From: Actinomycetota bacterium
GTDB taxonomy: Bacteria; Actinomycetota; Thermoleophilia; Solirubrobacterales; Solirubrobacteraceae
Reading direction: 5' to 3'
Assembly (NCBI GenBank): GCA_009699565.1
Contig: WLNX01000034.1
Location: 1 to 11,407 of the forward strand
DNA: 11,407 nucleotides
How positions within the stretch are numbered: the stretch's first letter is position 1; each line of letters starts with the position of its first letter. The position numbers and the translations under genes are program-made. Of this stretch, positions 6,962-11,407 are shown piece after piece. Under the pieces are notes generated by a model, which made no database searches, had not been told where the DNA came from, and saw nothing but the letters and a program-made list of their open reading frames with translations.

Positions 6962-9058
6962 ATGACAAAGAGCCTTCCAATCCAAGACCCCCCGCCGCGA
7001 CAGCGTCTGATCGGTTTCCTGTTGAGGATCGCCGCGCTGGGGCTGATTCAGGCTCTGACGCTTTGGGGCGCAGCCGCTGTGATCCCCGACATCGATGTTC
7101 CGTCGTTTCGGGCGGCGCTCGTAATCGTCATTGTGCTTGCGCTCTTCGGTTCGCTCCTGTGGCCTCTGCTGACTAGGTTGCTGCTGCCGCTGACCGTCTT
7201 GACCTTCGGGCTGTTTTCGCTGGTCGTGACGACCGGAATGGTTTGGCTTTCCCTGAGCATCGTCGATTCCAGCAACCCGACCTTCTTTGGCGCGCTTTTC
7301 GTTGCGCTGCTGATGACGGCGGTCAGCACGATCGCCGGAACGCTGCTCGATGTTGACGGCGACGCCTACCACCTGAGGGTTGTCCGCAGGCGGATGCGGA
7401 ATTCACGTCGCACACACAGGACCGATGTTCCAGGCGTGATCTTCTTCGAGATCGACGGACTTGGCGAAGGGGTCCTGCGCGAGGCACTTGAGTCGGGCCA
7501 TCTGCCCACTTTGCGTCGCTGGATTGGCAACCGCAGTCACAGAATCGTCAGTTGGGAATGCGACCTCTCCAGCCAAACCGGGGCCAGCCAGGCCGGTCTG
7601 CTGCTGGGCAGCAACGAGAACATGCCGGCGTTCCGCTGGTACGAAAAGGATCGTGGCGTCCTGATGGTCTCAAGCAGCGTCACCGACACCGCCGAGATGG
7701 AACGCCGCCACAGCAGCGGGACCGGCCTGCTCGCGGTGGACGGAACAAGCCGCGGCAACCTGCTGTCCGGCGACGCGCCGCACGCGTCGGCGACGCTCAG
7801 CGTCGTCCGCGACAAGGAGCGGTCCCATTCAAGCGAGTTCTTCGCCTTCTTCTCTGACCCGTCGGGCATGACGCGCACGCTCGTGCTTGCGCTTCACGAC
7901 ATCGCGTTGGAGAAGCTCGCGTACTGGCGGCAAATTCGCTCGGGAGCCGAGCATGTCCATCGCGGCGGCATCTACCCGCTTCTGCGCTGCGCGATGACCG
8001 TCGTGATGCGTGAACTGAATACGGCGACGCTGCTCGCCGACATCGTTGAAGGGGTCCCGGTCTCTTATTCGACCTACGTCGGCTATGACGAGGTTGCACA
8101 CCACTCGGGGATCCGCGAGCCGGACGCGATGACCGTTCTGCGGCGCCTCGACCGTCAGCTGATCCGGCTCGAGCGAGCCGTCGCTCAAGCCCCGCGTCCG
8201 TACCACATCGTTGTCCTGTCGGACCACGGGCAGACTCAGGGCAGGCCGTTTCGCCAGCGTTACGGCCAGACCCTCGAAGAGCTGGTCGAGGCGGCATCTA
8301 CAGGGGATGGCGATGTGATGGCCCCCGCCGCCGTCGCCGAATCGTGGGGAGAGCTCGGCGGCTGGCTGACGGAGATCGGAACGGACGACAGCGCAGGCGG
8401 CCGGATCATGGCTCGTGCCACCCGCAGCTTTGTCAGCGACGACGGCCTGATGATCGGCCCAAGCCGCGACGCGATCGAGGCCCAGAGAGCGCTCGGGGAG
8501 GCGTCCGTCGAAGAGCGGCCCGAAGTCGTGGTGCTGGCGTCCGGTTGCCTCGGGCTGGTCTCGTTCCCCCGGCTCGAGGGGAGAGTGACGCTGGAGACGA
8601 TTGAAGCGGAGCACCCCGGGATGGTCGCCTCGATCGCCGGGCATGAAGGGATCGGCTGGGTAATGGTCCGCAGCGAATCGGAAGGCGCTGTAGTTCTGGG
8701 GTCCAACGGCAGCTACAGGCTCAGCGACGACCACGTAACCGGAACCAACCCGCTGGCCGACTTTGGCGCCAATGCCGCCGATCACCTGCGCCGCCACGAC
8801 TCCTTCTCCCACTGCCCCGACATCCTCGTCAGCGGCGCCTATTTTCCGGAGCAGGACGAGATCGCTCCGTTCGAAGAGTTCATGGGATCCCACGGCGGAC
8901 TCGGGGGAGCGCAGATGCATCCGTTTGCAATCGTCCCGGAGGAATGGAGCCGGTCTGAAGGCCCGATCGTTGGGGCGGCGACGATGCATCACGAGATGAA
9001 GCGCTGGATGGCCGAAAGCGGGCTCGAAGTAGCGGACAGTCGACTGGTTCGGGCCTGA
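6962..9058 (+). CDS. 4-TMS holin-like membrane domain fused to alkaline-phosphatase-superfamily phosphodiesterase
   Basis: This is a membrane-anchored metal-dependent phosphodiesterase or phosphatase of the alkaline phosphatase superfamily (type I phosphodiesterase/nucleotide pyrophosphatase group). TM helices at about 17-41, 49-70, 74-101 and 109-129 match the actinobacterial '4-TMS phage holin superfamily IV' domain. That label records similarity only; no lysis role is implied. A basic linker (about 138-153) leads into the catalytic domain. Its two-metal site looks complete: D165 in EIDG, candidate nucleophile T206 in SQTGAS, D376 and H380 in YDEVAHH, D421-H422 in SDHG, and H644 in SHGGLGG. 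With both ends of the TM block and the basic linker predicted inside, the catalytic domain may face the cytosol, but this topology is uncertain. The substrate is unknown; phospholipid, nucleotide or polyprenyl-phosphate esters are all possible. The ATG at 6962 gives 698 residues and has no Shine-Dalgarno. The acyltransferase gene begins 2 nt after the stop. Confidence 0.9.
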   Translation: MTKSLPIQDPPPRQRLIGFLLRIAALGLIQALTLWGAAAVIPDIDVPSFRAALVIVIVLALFGSLLWPLLTRLLLPLTVLTFGLFSLVVTTGMVWLSLSIVDSSNPTFFGALFVALLMTAVSTIAGTLLDVDGDAYHLRVVRRRMRNSRRTHRTDVPGVIFFEIDGLGEGVLREALESGHLPTLRRWIGNRSHRIVSWECDLSSQTGASQAGLLLGSNENMPAFRWYEKDRGVLMVSSSVTDTAEMERRHSSGTGLLAVDGTSRGNLLSGDAPHASATLSVVRDKERSHSSEFFAFFSDPSGMTRTLVLALHDIALEKLAYWRQIRSGAEHVHRGGIYPLLRCAMTVVMRELNTATLLADIVEGVPVSYSTYVGYDEVAHHSGIREPDAMTVLRRLDRQLIRLERAVAQAPRPYHIVVLSDHGQTQGRPFRQRYGQTLEELVEAASTGDGDVMAPAAVAESWGELGGWLTEIGTDDSAGGRIMARATRSFVSDDGLMIGPSRDAIEAQRALGEASVEERPEVVVLASGCLGLVSFPRLEGRVTLETIEAEHPGMVASIAGHEGIGWVMVRSESEGAVVLGSNGSYRLSDDHVTGTNPLADFGANAADHLRRHDSFSHCPDILVSGAYFPEQDEIAPFEEFMGSHGGLGGAQMHPFAIVPEEWSRSEGPIVGAATMHHEMKRWMAESGLEVADSRLVRA

Positions 9059-9060
9059 GA

Positions 9061-10200
9061 GTGGGAAGCGAGCCGGCGGCCAAGCCCGGTCGGCGGAATG
9101 CTGCACTCGACGGGCTGCGGGCGGTGGCTGCTCTCAGCGTCTTCGGCTTCCATGCCTGGCTCTACACGCTCAGCGATGTCCGGATGCTCGCTGCGCCTGC
9201 GACCCTCGGCAACGAAATCTTTGCCGAACTGCGGGTGGGCCTTGTGCTTTTCTTCGTGCTGTCGGGCTTCCTGCTCTACCGACCTTGGGTCAGATCGGCT
9301 CTTGAAGGTTCTGCGGCCCCGTCAACAGTCACCTACACGGTAAGGCGAATCGGTCGAATCATTCCCGCCTACTGGCTAGCGATTATCGGCAGTGCACTGC
9401 TGCTCTATCCGCTTGCCGGTTCGCCCGGGGTGAGGCTGCCGCCGGTTGAGCTGCTGCCGCTCTTCTTCATCTTCGCTCAGAATTTCAGTCCCCAGACCTT
9501 GCTCAAACTCGACCCGCCAATGTGGACGCTGGCGGTCGAGGCTGCCTTTTATGTCGTGCTGCCAGCAGTCGGCTGGCTGGCGCTGCGCGGCCGTGGCAGC
9601 CGGCACTGGCAACTTGCAGTCCCGGCGCTGCTGCTCGTGCTCGGGATTGCGTTCAATTACGTGCTGGCTCAGCAGGCGGTCGGCTCTCCCCGCTGGTCGA
9701 AGAGTCTCCCCGCAATGCTTCCCTACTTCGCCGTCGGCATGCTGGCGGCAGTTGCTGTCAATCGACGCTCTGTTTCCTCCTGGGCATCGCGGCTGCTGAT
9801 TGCGCTCGGGCTGCTGCTGGTGGCGGCCGACATCGCCGCCCACGTCGAGGACATCGAGGCCCTCCCGATAATCAGGGATCTACCCGGTGCGGTTGGCTTT
9901 GCGCTCATCGTTGGAGTCTCGGCGCTGCGGCCGCCGCGTCTGCTCGAGTTGCGGCCGCTCGTCTGGGTAGGCACCATCAGCTACGGCCTCTATCTCTGGC
10001 ATGTGCCGGTTCTGCTGGTGCTGCGCGCAAACGGGCTGGTTCCCCTGAACCCCTGGGGCGCAACGCTGATCGCGCTGCCGATCTCTCTACTGCTTGGCTG
10101 GCTCAGCCTGCGCTTCGTCGAGACTCCTGCGATGGCCTGGAGCCGCCGGACGAAAGTGCTGGGCGCGAATCTCAGCGGCAGTAGTCGGCGAAGCGCCTGA
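9061..10200 (+). CDS. Acyltransferase family 3 membrane protein (OafA/YrhL-like O-acyltransferase)
   Basis: This integral-membrane O-acyltransferase transfers acetyl or another short acyl group from the cytosolic side to sugars, polymers, lipids or natural products; the acceptor is unknown. Family motifs appear in order: LDGLRAVAA (16-24) leading to the catalytic H31, FFVLSGFLLYRPW (64-76), the basic RRIGRIIPAYW (95-105), and MWTLAVEAAFY (154-164) with E160. About ten hydrophobic helices follow through to the C-terminus, ending around residue 358. At 379 residues it is the acyltransferase domain alone, without the C-terminal SGNH domain of some relatives. The GTG at 9061 is the only reasonable start and lies 2 nt after the TGA of the phosphodiesterase gene, so the two are very likely co-transcribed and translationally coupled. 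The last 29 bp overlap the convergent amidotransferase gene. The family call is very safe. Confidence 0.94.
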   Translation: MGSEPAAKPGRRNAALDGLRAVAALSVFGFHAWLYTLSDVRMLAAPATLGNEIFAELRVGLVLFFVLSGFLLYRPWVRSALEGSAAPSTVTYTVRRIGRIIPAYWLAIIGSALLLYPLAGSPGVRLPPVELLPLFFIFAQNFSPQTLLKLDPPMWTLAVEAAFYVVLPAVGWLALRGRGSRHWQLAVPALLLVLGIAFNYVLAQQAVGSPRWSKSLPAMLPYFAVGMLAAVAVNRRSVSSWASRLLIALGLLLVAADIAAHVEDIEALPIIRDLPGAVGFALIVGVSALRPPRLLELRPLVWVGTISYGLYLWHVPVLLVLRANGLVPLNPWGATLIALPISLLLGWLSLRFVETPAMAWSRRTKVLGANLSGSSRRSA

Positions 10201-10873
10201 ACAGCTCGCGGCCGTACTCATTCCAAGCAGCGAGGTGCGATTCATTCCCGGCGCTGATGAGTTCGGCTTGCCCGCGCAGCAGGGGTTCATCATCGTTCGC
10301 CAGCACCGGCTCAAGCCACTCGGCGAGAACGTTCGCCGAGACCTCGGGGTGGGCTTGGAAAGCCCAGGCATCTCCCAACCTGAAGGCCTGAACACAAACC
10401 TCGTTGTTGGCCAGCACCGTTGACCCGGCTGGCGGTTCGCAGGCGTAGTCGTGCCAGAGCAGTCCGGTCACCGTTGAGCCTCCGAAGCCGGCGATCGGGT
10501 CGTCTCCCGAAGCGGGGAGGACGTCAACCTCAACCCACCCGAACTCACGCTCGGGGACCTTGAAGACTGAGCCGCCGGCGACGTGGGCAATCATCTGCGC
10601 CCCCAGACAGACTCCCAGTACCGGGCGCCCCGAGTCGAGCCAGTCGCTCAGCAGCGCGTATTCGCCTTCAAGGTACGGGTAGCGATCGACCTCGTGAATG
10701 TTCTCGTCGCCGCCGAGCACTACAAGTCCGCGGTAGTCGGCGACAGGCCGCCGAGGCCCGGCGCCCGTTGCAGGTATCCACTCTTCGATCTGCACGCCGA
10801 TCTGCGCAGCGGCCTCGGCGAAGACGCCGGCGTTGCCTCCGTCGGGGTGCGCTATGGCAAGGAAGTCAGACAT
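10172..10873 (-). CDS. Class I glutamine amidotransferase domain protein (GMP-synthase-like, stand-alone)
   Basis: This is a stand-alone glutaminase-type class I amidotransferase. Members release ammonia from glutamine for a partner synthase, or hydrolyse gamma-glutamyl bonds. The triad is complete: C89 in GVCLGAQ (the nucleophile elbow), and H175 and E177 in AFQAHPEVS. The oxyanion-side LVVLGGDEN (50-58) and LLWHDY (138-143) also match the family. The protein has 233 residues and no ATP-pyrophosphatase domain, so it is not a full GMP synthetase. The start chosen is the ATG at 10873, which overlaps the last 8 bp of the upstream MFS gene (ATG and TGA interleaved in ATGTCTGA). A longer version from 10903 would only add residues inside that gene and lacks family resemblance. 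The overlap suggests coupled translation with the MFS transporter. The substrate is unknown. Confidence 0.92.
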   Translation of the reverse strand: MSDFLAIAHPDGGNAGVFAEAAAQIGVQIEEWIPATGAGPRRPVADYRGLVVLGGDENIHEVDRYPYLEGEYALLSDWLDSGRPVLGVCLGAQMIAHVAGGSVFKVPEREFGWVEVDVLPASGDDPIAGFGGSTVTGLLWHDYACEPPAGSTVLANNEVCVQAFRLGDAWAFQAHPEVSANVLAEWLEPVLANDDEPLLRGQAELISAGNESHLAAWNEYGRELFRRFADYCR

Positions 10874-11407
10874 TGGTTGGGGTGGCCCGTCGCTGCGGGC
10901 CAAGCAGAACGATCAACGTACCGCCGGCGCTAACCACTGCGCCAAAAATAAATGCGGTCGCGTAGTTGGTTCCTGAGCCGAGCGAAGCGATCACGCCGGC
11001 TAGCGGCGCTCCGGCGCCGACGCCGAGGTCAAAGAACGCGGTGTAGGCGCCCATCGCGGTGGCGCGCCGGGCTGGGTCGGTGTTGCGAATCACGATCAGC
11101 GCCAGCGAGGGGAAGATCACCGACATGCCTCCGCCCGCCAGCAGCGCTCCCGCCAGCACCAGCGGCAGCGAACCGGCAAGCGCAATGACGACCAACCCGC
11201 TCGCTTGGGCCAATCCGCCGGCAAGCGCGGTCGGCCGCGGCCCGATGCGGTCCGGGAGCGACCCAAAAAGCAGGCGCGTAAGGACGAACGAGGCTGTGAA
11301 GGCGGTGAAGACGGCTGCGCCGTGGCCAATCCCTTCCGCGTCCAGCAGCAGCACGACGAATGCCATGAATGTCCCGTAGGCGAGGCTGATTGAGGCCAGC
11401 GCGATGC
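10866..11407 (-). CDS. MFS transporter, C-terminal half (5' end outside window)
   Basis: This is a major facilitator superfamily permease cut by the right edge. The 179 visible codons encode the second six-helix half: spans equivalent to TM7 (about 11345-11405), TM8 leading into the family loop motif LPDRIGPRP, TM9, TM10 with the Gly-rich AGGGMSVIFPSL, TM11 (FFDLGVGAGAPLAG) and TM12, then a short basic tail (RRATPTNV). The DRxGxR loop between TM8 and TM9 mirrors the signature loop of the first half. An internal ATG at 11366 is not the start, because the frame and the hydrophobic helix continue upstream to the edge. The resemblance is to small drug- or sugar-efflux permeases of about 400 residues; the substrate is unknown. 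Its stop overlaps the start of the amidotransferase gene, which suggests one operon. Confidence 0.9.
   Translation of the reverse strand, partial: IALASISLAYGTFMAFVVLLLDAEGIGHGAAVFTAFTASFVLTRLLFGSLPDRIGPRPTALAGGLAQASGLVVIALAGSLPLVLAGALLAGGGMSVIFPSLALIVIRNTDPARRATAMGAYTAFFDLGVGAGAPLAGVIASLGSGTNYATAFIFGAVVSAGGTLIVLLGPQRRATPTNV

Noticed and set aside
6962..7350. Reading the holin-like domain as evidence of a prophage
   Set aside because: No phage structural, integrase or lysis genes are nearby, and the domain is fused to an enzyme. This domain label is common in actinobacterial chromosomal proteins.
6917..7372. A 152-codon upstream extension of the minus-strand SHOCT-protein reading frame
   Set aside because: It lies wholly inside the divergent phosphodiesterase gene and its first TM helices. 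The translated extension is a low-complexity Arg/Gln/Asp-rich sequence without family resemblance, typical of an antisense frame in GC-rich DNA.
7829..9106. A long minus-strand open frame (about 425 codons) opposite the phosphodiesterase gene
   Set aside because: It is the mirror frame of a well-supported gene with all catalytic motifs. Its product is rich in Arg, Pro and His and has no recognisable domain, so it is a GC-driven shadow.
10874..10903. Longer amidotransferase start at 10903
   Set aside because: The extra ten residues lie inside the MFS coding sequence and do not resemble the family N-terminus. The ATG at 10873 gives a normal domain start and a typical overlap.

Overview
The window is GC-rich bacterial chromosomal DNA (clearly above 60% GC by eye) and is densely coding. 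It holds nine protein genes, two of them cut by the window edges, and no gap longer than about 60 bp. I see no RNA genes, insertion sequences, CRISPR arrays or phage genes. The gene families point to an actinobacterium (Actinomycetota): an MMPL transporter of the actinobacterial type, a thiolase-like protein with an extra C-terminal domain, a membrane protein ending in a SHOCT domain, and a '4-TMS phage holin' domain fused to a phosphodiesterase. Weak or absent Shine-Dalgarno sequences and candidate leaderless starts fit the same group. A deep-branching class such as Thermoleophilia is my guess, not shown by the sequence.

Layout, left to right. (1) Minus strand, 1-1916: an MMPL/RND-type transporter missing its C-terminus. 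It is divergent, across 59 bp, from (2) a zinc-free quinone-oxidoreductase-type MDR enzyme at 1976-2962. (3) A membrane acyl-CoA desaturase with all three histidine boxes follows at 3020-3919 on the plus strand. Its stop lies 4 bp from the stop of (4), a minus-strand thiolase-like protein at 3924-5408. That gene lies 5 bp downstream of (5), a six-TM membrane protein with a C-terminal SHOCT domain at 5414-6916. A 45-bp divergent gap separates this pair from a plus-strand pair: (6) a holin-like 4-TM domain fused to an alkaline-phosphatase-superfamily phosphodiesterase at 6962-9058, and (7), 2 bp later, an acyltransferase-3 membrane acylase at 9061-10200. The end of (7) overlaps by 29 bp the end of (8), a minus-strand class I glutamine amidotransferase at 10172-10873. 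The start of (8) overlaps by 8 bp the end of (9), an MFS transporter whose N-terminal half lies outside the window.

The common thread is the membrane and lipid metabolism: lipid-type export (1), acyl-chain desaturation (3), a CoA-thioester or sterol/lipid-linked thiolase-like protein (4), a membrane-anchored phosphodiesterase (6) and a membrane O-acyltransferase (7). The two strongest functional units are the pairs 5-4 and 6-7, each tightly spaced and probably co-transcribed, sharing one short divergent control region. The amidotransferase and MFS pair looks like a separate translationally coupled unit. I see no clear new defence or mobile system. The points most worth following are the holin-phosphodiesterase/acyltransferase pair, the SHOCT membrane protein coupled to a thiolase-like protein lacking the usual catalytic cysteines, and the apparent lack of Shine-Dalgarno-led starts.
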